From: TMP-24 sp046348855 | GTDB lineage: Bacteria; Pseudomonadota; Alphaproteobacteria; Rhodobacterales; Rhodobacteraceae | Reading direction: 5' to 3' | DNA length: 64,000 nucleotides | Assembly: GCA_046348855.1 (NCBI GenBank) | Contig: JAXMDK010000014.1 | Location: forward strand, 1-64,000 | In this document: in pieces, positions 15,723-24,981 of the stretch | Layout: each line of letters opens with the position of its first letter | How positions within the stretch are numbered: the stretch's first letter is position 1 | Translations under genes and position numbers: made by a program | Notes under the pieces: model-generated | Seen by the model: the letters and a program-made list of their open reading frames with translations, nothing else | Databases searched by the model: none | What the model was told of the DNA's origin: nothing

Positions 15723-17072
15723 ATGTCCTCAGCCCTTGTCATTCTTGCCGCCGGTCAGGGCACGCGGATGAATTCCGACCTGCCGAAGGTTCTGCACAAG
15801 GTGGCGGGCGCGGCGCTTCTGACCCATGCGATGCGGGCCGGGGTGGCGCTGGAGCCCGAACGCACGATTATCGTCGCCGGCCACGGCGCCGAGGCGGTCG
15901 GCCAGGCGGCGCGCGACTGGGACGAAGGTGCGGAAGTCGTCCTTCAGGTAGAACAGAAGGGCACCGGCCATGCCGTCGCCCAAGCGCTGCCGGCGCTGGC
16001 CGGCCACCAGGGCAAGGTGCTGGTCCTTTACGGCGACACACCCTTCATCCGCCCCGAGACGCTGGGGGCGCTGGTCGAGCTTGACGCCGACGTGGCGATC
16101 CTCGGCTTCACCGCCCTGCCCGACACCCGCTATGGCCGGCTGATCCTGACCGAGGGCGACCGGCTGGCGCGGATCGTCGAATACAAGGACGCCAGCCCCG
16201 CCGAACGCGCCATTACCTTGATGAATTCCGGCGTCCTGTGCGCCGACGCCGCGCTGCTGGGCGAACTGGTCGGCGGGCTGACCAACGACAATGCGGCGGG
16301 CGAGTATTACCTGACAGACGTGGTCGCCGCCGCCGTCGCCCGCGGCCTGACCGCCCGCGTCGTCACCTGCCCGGAAGCCGAGACGCTCGGCGTCAACAGC
16401 CGCGCCGACCTCGCCGCCGCCGAAGCCGCCTTCCAGGCCGCCGCCCGCACCGAGGCGATGGCCAACGGCGTGACGCTGACCGCGCCGGAAACCGTGTATT
16501 TCGCCTTTGACACCGTGATCGGCCGTGACAGCGTGATCGGCCCGAACGTCATCTTCGGCCCCGGCGTGACCGTCGAATCCGAAGCCGAGATCAAGGGGTT
16601 CTGCCATCTGGAGGGCTGCCATGTGTCGCGCGGCGGCACGGTCGGGCCGTTCGCCCGCCTGCGGCCCGGTGCCGAACTGGCCGAGAATGTCCATGTCGGC
16701 AATTTCGTCGAGATCAAGAACGCCATTCTTGACGAAGGGGTGAAGGTCGGGCACCTGACCTACTTGGGCGACGCGCATGTGGGCGAACATACGAACATCG
16801 GCGCCGGCACCGTGACCTGCAACTATGACGGGGTGATGAAGCACCGCACCGAGATCGGGGCGAACGCCTTCATCGGGTCCGACACGATGCTGGTCGCCCC
16901 CGTCACCATCGGCGCGGGCGCGATGACCGGATCGGGCTCGGTCATCACCGAGGACGTGCCGGAGGGCGCCCTGGCGCTGGGGCGCGCCAAGCAGGTGACG
17001 AAACCGGGGCTGGCGCGGAAGTTGTTTGAAAAGTTCAAGGCGGCCAAGGAAAAGCGCCGGAAAGAGGCCTGA
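15723..17072 (+). CDS. glmU: bifunctional UDP-GlcNAc pyrophosphorylase / glucosamine-1-P acetyltransferase
   Basis: 449 residues. The N-terminal uridylyltransferase domain has LAAGQGTRMNSDLPKVLHKV. The C-terminal left-handed beta-helix acetyltransferase domain has hexapeptide repeats and GAGTVTCNYDGVMKHRTEIG. It makes UDP-GlcNAc for peptidoglycan and lipid A. The AAGGAAAGG ribosome site supports the ATG. It is followed after 1 base by glmS, so the whole glucosamine route is one transcript. Confidence 0.97.
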   Translation: MSSALVILAAGQGTRMNSDLPKVLHKVAGAALLTHAMRAGVALEPERTIIVAGHGAEAVGQAARDWDEGAEVVLQVEQKGTGHAVAQALPALAGHQGKVLVLYGDTPFIRPETLGALVELDADVAILGFTALPDTRYGRLILTEGDRLARIVEYKDASPAERAITLMNSGVLCADAALLGELVGGLTNDNAAGEYYLTDVVAAAVARGLTARVVTCPEAETLGVNSRADLAAAEAAFQAAARTEAMANGVTLTAPETVYFAFDTVIGRDSVIGPNVIFGPGVTVESEAEIKGFCHLEGCHVSRGGTVGPFARLRPGAELAENVHVGNFVEIKNAILDEGVKVGHLTYLGDAHVGEHTNIGAGTVTCNYDGVMKHRTEIGANAFIGSDTMLVAPVTIGAGAMTGSGSVITEDVPEGALALGRAKQVTKPGLARKLFEKFKAAKEKRRKEA

Positions 17073-17073
17073 A

Positions 17074-18888
17074 ATGTGCGGTATTGTCGGGGTTCTGGGC
17101 AACCACGAAGTCGCGCCCCTGCTGGTCGAGGCGCTGAAGCGGCTGGAATATCGCGGCTATGACAGCGCCGGCATCGCCACGGTGAACGGCGGCCGGCTGG
17201 ACCGGCGGCGCGCGGTGGGCAAGCTGGTCAACCTGTCGGACCTGCTGGTGCATATGCCTCTGGCCGGCAAGGCCGGCATCGGCCACACCCGCTGGGCGAC
17301 CCACGGCGCCGCGACCGAACGCAACGCCCACCCCCATCAGGCCGGACAGGTCGCGGTGGTTCACAACGGCATTATCGAGAATTTCCGCGAAATCCGCGAA
17401 AAGCTGGCGCGCGAGGGGCTGAAGCCCGAAACCGAGACCGACACCGAAACCGTGGTGATGCTGACCCGCCATCACCTCGACCGCGGCCTGTCGCCGCGCG
17501 AGGCGGTGCGCGCCACGCTGGCCGAACTGCACGGGGCCTTCGCGCTTCTCTTCCTGTTCGACGGCGAGGACGACCTGATGATCGCCGCCCGCAAGGGTTC
17601 GCCCCTGGCGATCGGCTATGGCGAGGGCGAGATGTTCGTGGGCTCCGACGCCATCGCACTGGCGCCGATGACCGACCGCATCGCCTATCTGGAAGAGGGC
17701 GATCATGCCTTCGTCACCCGCGCCGGCGCCGAAATCTTCGATCACGCCGGCCGGCCGGCCAACCGCGAGATCCAGAAGATCAACATCGACCAGACCCGGA
17801 TCGAAAAGGGCGGCTACAAGCATTTCATGGCCAAGGAGATCGCCCAGCAGCCGTCGGTCATCGGCGATGCTCTCGGCCACTATCTGAAGGCCGGCAAGCT
17901 CGCCCTGCCTGCCGGGCTTGACTTCTCGGCGCTGGACCGGCTGACGCTGGTGGCCTGCGGCACCGCCTCCTACGCCTGCCTGACGGCGAAATACTGGTTC
18001 GAGCAACTGGCCGGCCTGCCCTGCGAAGTCGATATCGCCAGCGAGTTCCGCTATCGCGAACCGCCCCTGCCGGCGAAGTCCTACGCACTGTTCGTCAGCC
18101 AGTCGGGCGAAACCGCCGACACGCTGGCGGCGCTGCGCTATGCCCAGGGCAAGGTCGAAAAGATCGTCGCGGTCGTCAACGTGCCCACCTCGTCCATCGC
18201 GCGGGAAAGCGACGTGGCGCTGCCGATCCTGGCGGGTGTCGAGGTTGGCGTGGCCTCGACCAAGGCCTTTACCTGTCAGCTTCTGGTGCTGTTCCTGATG
18301 GCGCTGCGGGCCGGGCAGGATCGCGGACGGCTGTCGCCAGCCGAGGTCAAGGCCCATCTCGCTGACCTGGCCACCCTGCCCGGCATCCTCAACCAGGCGC
18401 TGGCCCGCGAGGGCGAGATCGCCGCCCTGGCCGAAGCCATCGCCGAGGCGCAGGACGTGCTGTTCCTGGGACGCGGCGCGATGTTCCCGCTGGCACTGGA
18501 AGGCGCGCTTAAACTGAAGGAAATCAGCTACATCCACGCCGAAGGTTATGCGTCTGGCGAACTGAAGCACGGGCCGATCGCGCTGATCGACAAGACGGTT
18601 CCGGTGGTGGTCATGGCCCCGCGCGACGGGCTGTTCGACAAGACCGTTTCCAACATGCAGGAAGTCATGGCGCGGCACGGCAAGGTGCTGCTGATTTCGG
18701 ACGCCCAGGGGGTGCGCGAGGCCGGCGAAGGCGTGTGGAAGGCGCTGACCATGCCGGCCATCGCGCCGGCGCTGGCGCCGATCCTGTACGCGCTGCCGGC
18801 GCAGCTTCTGGCCTACCACACCGCCTGCGCCAAGGGCACCGATGTCGACCAGCCGCGCAACCTGGCGAAATCGGTGACAGTGGAGTGA
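17074..18888 (+). CDS. glmS: glutamine--fructose-6-phosphate aminotransferase (isomerizing)
   Basis: 604 residues. The ATG is followed directly by the nucleophilic Cys (MCGIVGVLG) of the N-terminal glutaminase domain; two SIS sugar isomerase domains follow (LFVSQSGETADTLAALR), ending AKSVTVE. It forms glucosamine-6-phosphate, upstream of GlmU. The longer open frame into glmU is rejected because Cys must follow Met. No glmS ribozyme is expected or visible between the two genes (1-base gap). Confidence 0.97.
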   Translation: MCGIVGVLGNHEVAPLLVEALKRLEYRGYDSAGIATVNGGRLDRRRAVGKLVNLSDLLVHMPLAGKAGIGHTRWATHGAATERNAHPHQAGQVAVVHNGIIENFREIREKLAREGLKPETETDTETVVMLTRHHLDRGLSPREAVRATLAELHGAFALLFLFDGEDDLMIAARKGSPLAIGYGEGEMFVGSDAIALAPMTDRIAYLEEGDHAFVTRAGAEIFDHAGRPANREIQKINIDQTRIEKGGYKHFMAKEIAQQPSVIGDALGHYLKAGKLALPAGLDFSALDRLTLVACGTASYACLTAKYWFEQLAGLPCEVDIASEFRYREPPLPAKSYALFVSQSGETADTLAALRYAQGKVEKIVAVVNVPTSSIARESDVALPILAGVEVGVASTKAFTCQLLVLFLMALRAGQDRGRLSPAEVKAHLADLATLPGILNQALAREGEIAALAEAIAEAQDVLFLGRGAMFPLALEGALKLKEISYIHAEGYASGELKHGPIALIDKTVPVVVMAPRDGLFDKTVSNMQEVMARHGKVLLISDAQGVREAGEGVWKALTMPAIAPALAPILYALPAQLLAYHTACAKGTDVDQPRNLAKSVTVE

Positions 18889-19559
18889 CCCCCGACGAAG
18901 CCCTTGCCCAGTTGCGCGCGGCGGGCGATCCGGTCCGCGCGGCAGGGTCCGCCGCCTATCACAAGGCGGCGCGCGACTATCTCGGCGTCCGGGTGCCGGT
19001 CATCACCGACATGGCCAAGGGCTGGCGCGCCGGGCTGGACGTCGCCGGGCGGGTGGCGCTGGCCGATGCTCTGTGGCGGACGAACATCCACGAGGCGCGG
19101 ATCGCCGCCGCCAAACTTCTGACCCAGGCGCGCATCCCCGGCGACGAAGCGGTCTGGCGGCTGATCGCGTCGTGGGTGCCGCAGTTCGACGCCTGGGCCA
19201 TCGCCGACCATGCCTGCGACGCCGGCGGCCGCCGCCTGCTGGCCGAGGCATCGCGGCTGGACGAGGTAGAAACCTGGACCCGCGATCCGAACTTCTGGGT
19301 CCGCCGCGCGGCGCTGGTCATCACCCTGCCCTGGACCAGGCAGAATTTCCCCAAGCCGGCCGACCTGGCGATCCGCGCCCGGGTTCTGGGGTGGGCAGCC
19401 GGCATGGTCGACGACCGCGAATGGTTCATCCAGAAGGCCATCGCCTGGTGGCTGCGCGACCTGTCAAAGCATGATCCCGACCGGGTGCGCGCCTTCCTTG
19501 CCGAACATGGGCACCGGCTGAAATCCTTCGCCCGCAAGGAGGCGGGCAAATATCTTTGA
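18885..19559 (+). CDS. DNA alkylation repair protein, AlkD-like
   Basis: 224 residues of alpha-helical HEAT-like repeats. GTG start overlaps the glmS stop as GTGA. Visible family segments are MAKGWRAGLDVAGRVALADA, DPNFWVRRAALVITLPW, and FIQKAIAWWLRDLSKHDPDRV near the C-terminus. AlkD enzymes remove bulky or cationic N3/N7-alkylpurines without base flipping. Placement behind glmS appears to be transcriptional convenience. Confidence 0.87.
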   Translation: MTPDEALAQLRAAGDPVRAAGSAAYHKAARDYLGVRVPVITDMAKGWRAGLDVAGRVALADALWRTNIHEARIAAAKLLTQARIPGDEAVWRLIASWVPQFDAWAIADHACDAGGRRLLAEASRLDEVETWTRDPNFWVRRAALVITLPWTRQNFPKPADLAIRARVLGWAAGMVDDREWFIQKAIAWWLRDLSKHDPDRVRAFLAEHGHRLKSFARKEAGKYL

Positions 19560-19628
19560 CCGCTTTTCTGACAGAATCAGTCGGAACACGGTCTTGCTCC
19601 CCGCGCCGCCCGGGCTTAGACTTCACGC

Positions 19629-20630
19629 ATGACCCCGCTCATCGACCCCTTCGCCCGCCCGATCACCTACCTGCGCGTCTCGGTGACCGACCGCTGCGAC
19701 TTCCGCTGCACCTACTGCATGAGCGAACACATGCAGTTCCTGCCGAAGAAAGACCTGCTGACGCTGGAGGAACTGGACCGGCTCGCCTCGGCCTTCGTGC
19801 GGCTGGGGGTGGAAAAGCTGCGCATCACCGGCGGCGAGCCTTTGGTGCGGCGCGATATCATGACCTTTTTCCGCGCCATGTCGCGGCACCTGGCCAGCGG
19901 CACGCTGAAGGAGCTGACGCTGACCACCAACGGGTCGCAACTGGCGCGCTTTGCCGGGGAGCTGGCCGATTGCGGTGTCCGGCGGGTCAATGTCTCGCTC
20001 GACACACTGGTGGCGGATAAATTCGCTGCCATCACCCGCTGGGGCCGGCTCGACCAGGTGATGGCGGGGATCGCCGCCGCCAAGGCCGCCGGACTGCGGG
20101 TCAAGATCAACACCGTCGCGCTGAAAGGCTTCAACGAGGACGAGCTTTTCCCGCTTCTCGACTGGTGCGCCGGCGAAGGCCATGACCTGACCTTCATCGA
20201 GGTCATGCCTATGGGCGAAATGGGCGAGGAGATGCGGCTGGACCAGTATTGGCCGCTGAAGGACCTGCGCGCCCGGCTGGCCGAACGGCTGACGCTGACC
20301 GACCTGACCGAGCGCAGCGGCGGCCCGGCGCGCTATGTCCGCGTGGACGAAACCGGGCAGAAGATCGGCTTCATCACTCCGCTCACCCACAATTTCTGCG
20401 AAAGCTGCAACCGGGTGCGGGTCACCTGCACCGGCGAGCTCTACATGTGCCTGGGGCAAGAGGACATGGCCGACCTGCGCGCGCCCCTGCGCGCCAGCCC
20501 CGAAGATGCGCTGCTCGAAGCCGCGATCCGCGCCGCCATCGCCCGCAAGCCGAAGGGCCACGATTTCGACTATTCGCGCCACAAGGTGCAGGGCCAGGTC
20601 AGCCGCCACATGAGCCATACCGGCGGTTAA
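19629..20630 (+). CDS. moaA: GTP 3',8-cyclase (molybdenum cofactor biosynthesis)
   Basis: 333 residues, radical SAM enzyme. The SAM cluster ligands are C23, C27 and C30 (CDFRCTYC). The second C-terminal cluster is in CESCNRVRVTCTGELYMC, and the protein ends in the essential Gly-Gly. It makes 3',8-cyclo-7,8-dihydro-GTP, the first moco step. Its stop codon interleaves with that of the convergent LysR gene within GGTTAACC. Confidence 0.96.
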   Translation: MTPLIDPFARPITYLRVSVTDRCDFRCTYCMSEHMQFLPKKDLLTLEELDRLASAFVRLGVEKLRITGGEPLVRRDIMTFFRAMSRHLASGTLKELTLTTNGSQLARFAGELADCGVRRVNVSLDTLVADKFAAITRWGRLDQVMAGIAAAKAAGLRVKINTVALKGFNEDELFPLLDWCAGEGHDLTFIEVMPMGEMGEEMRLDQYWPLKDLRARLAERLTLTDLTERSGGPARYVRVDETGQKIGFITPLTHNFCESCNRVRVTCTGELYMCLGQEDMADLRAPLRASPEDALLEAAIRAAIARKPKGHDFDYSRHKVQGQVSRHMSHTGG

Positions 20631-21496
20631 CCAGCCTGACGCAAATGCACCACCAGCACCGCCAGGTCGCGCCGGCGGGTCGCGGCATGGGGCCAGATCA
20701 TCACATAGTCCTGAAACATCGGCAGCGTCACGTCACCGAGGACCGCAAGCCCCTCCGCGCCGATGGCGCTTGAAGCGATCCGTTCGGGCACCAGCGCCGC
20801 GCCAAGGCCGGCGCGGGCCGCGACGATGGCTAGATGCGACTGGCCGACCACCAGCCCGCGCGCCGGATCAGGGGCGGCGCGCCCGCCCGCCTGTCGCCAG
20901 TAGGCGGCCCAGGATGGCGCCGTCAGGAAGGACTGGCCCCAGTCGGTGTGGATGAACGCCCGATCCGGCAGGGCCGCCAATCCGTCTTGGGTCCGCTCCG
21001 GTCTGGCCACCGCGACGATTCGGTCGCGGAACAGGGGTTCGCAGCGGTGGTCGGGATAGAGAAAGCTGCCGTAGGTGATGCGCAGGTCGATCCCGGTCCG
21101 CGCCAGGTTCACCGGATCCTCCTCGACCCGCAGCTCGATCCCCTGCGCCGCGCCAAAGCCCGCAAGCCGCGGGATCAGCCAGGATTCGGCGACGGTCGGC
21201 ACGCAGGACACCACCAGCCGGGAACGGCCCTGTTCCTCGCTCAAAACCGCGCCGACGGCGGCGATCTCGGCCAGCGCGGCCTCGAGCCGCGGATAGATGG
21301 CCCGGCCGGCATCGCTGAGCGTGATGCGGTTGCCCTGCCGCAGGAACAGCTTCTTGCCATAGTGGCTTTCCAGCGCCTTCACCTGCTGGCTGACGGCGGC
21401 CGAGGTCACGCCAAGTTCGGCGGCGGCCAGCGTGAAGGCCCCGGTGCGGGCGGCGACCTCGAAGGCGCGCAGCGCGTTGAGCGGCAGATCCGGCAT
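20627..21496 (-). CDS. LysR-family transcriptional regulator (GcvA-like)
   Basis: 289 residues. The N-terminal winged HTH is LPLNALRAFEVAARTGAFTLAAAELGVTSAAVSQQVKALE; the C-terminal substrate-binding domain has VVSCVPTVAESWLIPRL. The N-terminal layout is that of the GcvA/AmpR branch. It is divergent from the HalD-like gene with a 96-base gap, so it most likely controls that gene and itself in response to an amino-acid-like effector. Confidence 0.92.
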   Translation of the reverse strand: MPDLPLNALRAFEVAARTGAFTLAAAELGVTSAAVSQQVKALESHYGKKLFLRQGNRITLSDAGRAIYPRLEAALAEIAAVGAVLSEEQGRSRLVVSCVPTVAESWLIPRLAGFGAAQGIELRVEEDPVNLARTGIDLRITYGSFLYPDHRCEPLFRDRIVAVARPERTQDGLAALPDRAFIHTDWGQSFLTAPSWAAYWRQAGGRAAPDPARGLVVGQSHLAIVAARAGLGAALVPERIASSAIGAEGLAVLGDVTLPMFQDYVMIWPHAATRRRDLAVLVVHLRQAG

Positions 21497-21592
21497 GGCT
21501 TTCCCATGGTTTTTCTTATGGTCCGCAAAAATTCATCCCGTTGCAAGCCCTGCCGTTCACACCCAGTCTGGCCAGGACAGGGAGGAAACCAC
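21497..21592. promoter_or_regulatory. divergent control region of LysR and HalD-like genes
   Basis: AT-rich for this genome. ATGGTTTTTC (21506-21515) and AAAAATTCAT (21527-21536) form an imperfect dyad of the kind LysR proteins use. GGAGG at 21581-21585 serves the HalD-like start. No convincing -35/-10 pair was picked out. Confidence 0.4.
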
Positions 21593-22381
21593 ATGCACAA
21601 TCTGATCGACCTCGACCGCTATCCGCTCGACCGGCCGGACAGCCCCGAATGGCAGGCGCTGGTCGCCACTGCCAAGGACGAACTGGCCCGCGACGGCATG
21701 TTCAATCTGGAAGGCTTCCTGAAGCCCGAGGCGATTGCCGCCGATGTCGGGCTGCTGGCCCCGCGCTTCGCCACCGGCGCCTACACCCACGCCCGCCGTC
21801 ACAACGTCTATTTCCGCAAGGAGGTGCCGGACGTCGCCCCGGATCATCCGGCGCTGGTGCTGTTCGATACGAAAAGCCACACGCTCTGCGCCGATCAACT
21901 GGCCGGCACGGCGGTCATGCGCCTTTACGACTGGGCGCCCTTCGCCCGGTTCCTTGCGGCCGCGATGGACAAGCCGGCGCTCTTCACCATGTCCGACCCG
22001 CTGGCACGGCTGAATGCGATGGCCTATGGCGAAGGCGAAGGGCTGAACTGGCATTTCGACCGCTCGGAATTCACCACGACCCTGCTGTTGCAGGCGCCGC
22101 AGGCCGGATCGGTCTTCGAATACCGCAGCAACCTGCGCAGCGACACCGACCCGAACTACGACGGCGTGGCGCGGCTTCTGCGCGGCGACGATGCCGAGAA
22201 GAAGTCGCTGGCCCTGAAACCGGGAACCCTGAACGTCTTCCGCGGCAAGAACACCGCCCATCGCGTCACCCCCGCCGAGGGGATACGGTCGCGGATGATC
22301 GCAGTCTTTTCCTTCTACGACCGGCCCGGCGTCACCTTTTCGGACGAGGAAAGGCTGGGCTTTTACGGCCGGGCGGCTTGA
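21593..22381 (+). CDS. HalD/BesD-family Fe(II)/2-oxoglutarate enzyme, probable hydroxylase
   Basis: 262 residues. The double-stranded beta-helix core is visible with LNWHFDRSEFTTTLLLQ (H154, D156) and NTAHRVTPAEGIRSRMIAVFSF (H223 and a 2-oxoglutarate-binding Arg just downstream). The overall sequence resembles the free-amino-acid halogenases named after HalD and BesD. Those halogenases have Gly in place of the metal-binding Asp (HxG) to make room for chloride. Here HxD is kept, so hydroxylation of an amino acid is the expected reaction. The divergent LysR and neighbouring amino-acid genes agree. Good ribosome site GGAGG at -8. Family match is from memory of motifs, not from a search. Confidence 0.78.
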   Translation: MHNLIDLDRYPLDRPDSPEWQALVATAKDELARDGMFNLEGFLKPEAIAADVGLLAPRFATGAYTHARRHNVYFRKEVPDVAPDHPALVLFDTKSHTLCADQLAGTAVMRLYDWAPFARFLAAAMDKPALFTMSDPLARLNAMAYGEGEGLNWHFDRSEFTTTLLLQAPQAGSVFEYRSNLRSDTDPNYDGVARLLRGDDAEKKSLALKPGTLNVFRGKNTAHRVTPAEGIRSRMIAVFSFYDRPGVTFSDEERLGFYGRAA

Positions 22382-22388
22382 CGGGCAC

Positions 22389-22411
22389 GGCGGCGCCGGA
22401 CCGGCGCCGCC
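22389..22411. terminator. GC-rich perfect palindrome between convergent genes
   Basis: GGCGGCGCCGG, A, CCGGCGCCGCC: 11-bp arms around one base, lying between the HalD-like stop and the convergent M20 hydrolase stop. Likely a bidirectional terminator, with no T-run. Confidence 0.55.
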
Positions 22412-22417
22412 CCTCGC

Positions 22418-23584
22418 TCAGGCCGCGGGCATCCGTGTCTCGACCATGCCGGCATACCAGCTCGATCCGAACGGGATGGCATTGTCGTCGAATTCGTAGG
22501 CCGGGTGGTGCACCATCGGCGTGTCGCCGTTGCCCAGGAAGATATAGGCGCCGGGCCGTTCGTTCAGCATATAGCTGAAATCCTCGGCCCCCATCAGGGG
22601 CGCGGCGTCGGCGTCGACCTGGCCCGACACCGCGCGCGCCACCTCGGCGGCAAAGCGGGTATTGTCGGGTGCGTTCATCGTCACCGGATAGCCGCGCATG
22701 TAGTTGAGTTCGGCCTTGGCCCCCAAGGCCTGCGCGGTGCCGGCGACCACTTCGCCAAGGCGGCGCTGGACGAAGTCCTGAACGCCGGGGTCCATAGTGC
22801 GGACCGTGCCCTTCATCTTCACCACCTGGGGAATGACGTTGTAGGCGGTCGAATCCGTCTCGACCGTGCAGACCGACACGACCACCTGCTTCAGCGGATC
22901 GACATTGCGGCTGGCGATGGTCTGCAGCGCGACGATGATGTGGGCGGCGACCACGGTCGTGTCGATGCAGTCGTGCGGCTTGGCGGCGTGGCCGCCCTTG
23001 CCGGTCACCACGATGTCGAACTGGTCGGCCGCCGCCATCATCGCACCGGGGCGGATGGCAAAATGGCCGATGGGAATGCCGGGCATGTTGTGCATCCCGT
23101 AGACCTCCTGGATGCCGAAGCGTTCCATCATCCCGTCGGCGACCATCTCGCGCCCGCCGCCGCCGCCTTCTTCGGCGGGCTGGAAGATGACCACGGCGGT
23201 TCCGTCGAAATTGCGGGTTTCGGCCAGGTATTTCGCCGCGCCCAGCAGCATCGCCGTATGCCCGTCATGGCCGCAGGCATGCATCTTGCCGGGGGTCTTC
23301 GAGGCATGGGGCGATCCGGTCTGTTCGTGGATCGGCAGCGCGTCCATGTCGGCGCGCAGGCCGATCACCCGGCCCTTGCCGTCGGTCCGGCCACGGATCA
23401 CGCCGACGACGCCGGTGCGGCCGATGCCTTCGACCACCTCGTCGCAGCCGAAATCCCTCAGCAGGCCAGCAACCTTGGCCGCGGTGCGATGCACCTCGAA
23501 CAGAAGCTCGGGGTTTTCGTGGATGTCACGCCGCCAGGCGGTGATTTCGGGCAGAAGTTCTGCGAAGCGGTTCTTGACGGGCAT
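22418..23584 (-). CDS. M20 family amidohydrolase (hippurate/N-acyl-amino acid hydrolase type)
   Basis: 388 residues, dinuclear metallopeptidase fold. Metal and catalytic segments visible: MHACGHDGHTAMLLGAA (Cys/His ligands typical of the M20D branch), FQPAEEGGGGG with the catalytic glutamate pair, MHNMPGIPIG, and GAEDFSYML near the C-terminus. It would release amino acids from N-acyl or N-aroyl conjugates. Lies in an amino-acid handling neighbourhood. Exact substrate not derivable. Confidence 0.9.
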   Translation of the reverse strand: MPVKNRFAELLPEITAWRRDIHENPELLFEVHRTAAKVAGLLRDFGCDEVVEGIGRTGVVGVIRGRTDGKGRVIGLRADMDALPIHEQTGSPHASKTPGKMHACGHDGHTAMLLGAAKYLAETRNFDGTAVVIFQPAEEGGGGGREMVADGMMERFGIQEVYGMHNMPGIPIGHFAIRPGAMMAAADQFDIVVTGKGGHAAKPHDCIDTTVVAAHIIVALQTIASRNVDPLKQVVVSVCTVETDSTAYNVIPQVVKMKGTVRTMDPGVQDFVQRRLGEVVAGTAQALGAKAELNYMRGYPVTMNAPDNTRFAAEVARAVSGQVDADAAPLMGAEDFSYMLNERPGAYIFLGNGDTPMVHHPAYEFDDNAIPFGSSWYAGMVETRMPAA

Positions 23585-23637
23585 GGTCCCCTCCCTTTTG
23601 CCGCAAGGTTCTGCCCATTCGGCGCGGCCTTCAAGGC

Positions 23638-24981
23638 TCAGAGTGACGGGCCGATGACGATTTCCGACCCGTCGGTGAAGCGCGACAGCCGGAAGCGGCT
23701 CAGGTCGTGGCCGGGTGCGCGGCCCATCGCCAGGTCGGCGGTGACGCGGCCCACGGCGGGGCCGATGCCGAAGCCGTGGCCGGAAAGGCCGGTGGCGACG
23801 GTCAGGCCGGGCAGCGCCGCGACATGGTCGATGACCGGCACGACATCGGGCATGGTGTCGATCATCCCCGCCCAGGCAGTGGCGATGGCGGGCCTTCCGA
23901 CCTGCGGGAAAGCCTGGGCGAAACGGTCGCGGATCATCTCGATGAAGGAAAGGTTGGGCGCCGGGTCGAGGATGCGCATCCGCTCGAACGGGCTTTCGCG
24001 GTCGGCGTCCCAGCGGCGGGGCGTGCCCCAGGCGTCGGGGTAGCCCGAAGGCGCCGCCGGGTGAAGGCGTGTGGACCGCCAGTCCTTGCGAAGGACCGGC
24101 AGGAAGGCGAGGAAGTGGCGGAATGCGTCCGGCCCGACCGCGAAATCGTGCGCGGCACCCGGGGTCAAGGTCAGCCCGCCGTCCTGGCGCTTGCGGAAGG
24201 CAAAGTGGTTGTCGGCCGCCGCCCCGTCAAAGGCGAAATCCAGCGGCACGGTCGCGGTGACGGTGGCGCGCACCGCCAGTTGCGGCAGGCTGACGCCATG
24301 CGCGCGCATCAGCAGCGACGACCAGGCACCGCCGGCCAGCACCACCCGGTCGGCGTGGATGCGGCCCTTTTCGGTGACGACGCCCGCCACCCGGCCCGCC
24401 GCCAGGTCGAGCGCGCGCACCGCGCAGTCTTCGTGGACCGAGCCGCCGGTGCGCGCCAGCGCCGCCGCCAAGGCCGGCACCGCCGCCCAGGGTTCGGCCC
24501 GCCCGTCCGATGGGGTGAGGAGCCCGCCCACCCAGCCGGCGCGATTGGGCAGCATCGATTCGAGCTCGGCCCGACCCAGAAGCCGGGTATCCAGCCCGTG
24601 GGCGCGGGCATGGGTCATCCAGGCCTCGTACTGGGCCATGTCGTCGGCGCCGTTGGCGATGTAAAGCACCCCGGCCTGGCGATATCCGAAATCCGCCTGT
24701 GCCTCGGCCTCGAGCCCCTGCCAGATCGCCTGCGCCTCGATCATCAAGGGCAGTTCCGCCGGATCGCGGCCCTGCTTCCTGATCCAGCCCCAGTTGCGGC
24801 TGGACTGTTCGCCGGCGATGCGGCCCTTTTCGCACAGCGCCACCTTCTGCCCGGCGCGCGCCAGATACCAGGCGGTCATCACCCCGGCGACGCCGCCACC
24901 GATGACGACAACATCGGCCTGCGCGGGTGGCGGGGCGGAAAAGCGGGCGGGAGCGGCAAGGCTGATCGGAAAGCGCGTCAT
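23638..24981 (-). CDS. FAD-dependent oxidoreductase (DAO family)
   Basis: 447 residues. The N-terminal dinucleotide fold is VVVIGGGVAGVMTAWYLARAG. The SSRNWGWIRKQGRD segment and the C-terminal GLSGHGFGIGPAVGR FAD segment are like sarcosine/glycine/D-amino acid oxidases. ATG at 24981 overlaps the argE stop as ATGA, so the two are coupled. It probably oxidises a secondary or D-amino acid or amine; which one is unknown. Confidence 0.88.
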   Translation of the reverse strand: MTRFPISLAAPARFSAPPPAQADVVVIGGGVAGVMTAWYLARAGQKVALCEKGRIAGEQSSRNWGWIRKQGRDPAELPLMIEAQAIWQGLEAEAQADFGYRQAGVLYIANGADDMAQYEAWMTHARAHGLDTRLLGRAELESMLPNRAGWVGGLLTPSDGRAEPWAAVPALAAALARTGGSVHEDCAVRALDLAAGRVAGVVTEKGRIHADRVVLAGGAWSSLLMRAHGVSLPQLAVRATVTATVPLDFAFDGAAADNHFAFRKRQDGGLTLTPGAAHDFAVGPDAFRHFLAFLPVLRKDWRSTRLHPAAPSGYPDAWGTPRRWDADRESPFERMRILDPAPNLSFIEMIRDRFAQAFPQVGRPAIATAWAGMIDTMPDVVPVIDHVAALPGLTVATGLSGHGFGIGPAVGRVTADLAMGRAPGHDLSRFRLSRFTDGSEIVIGPSL

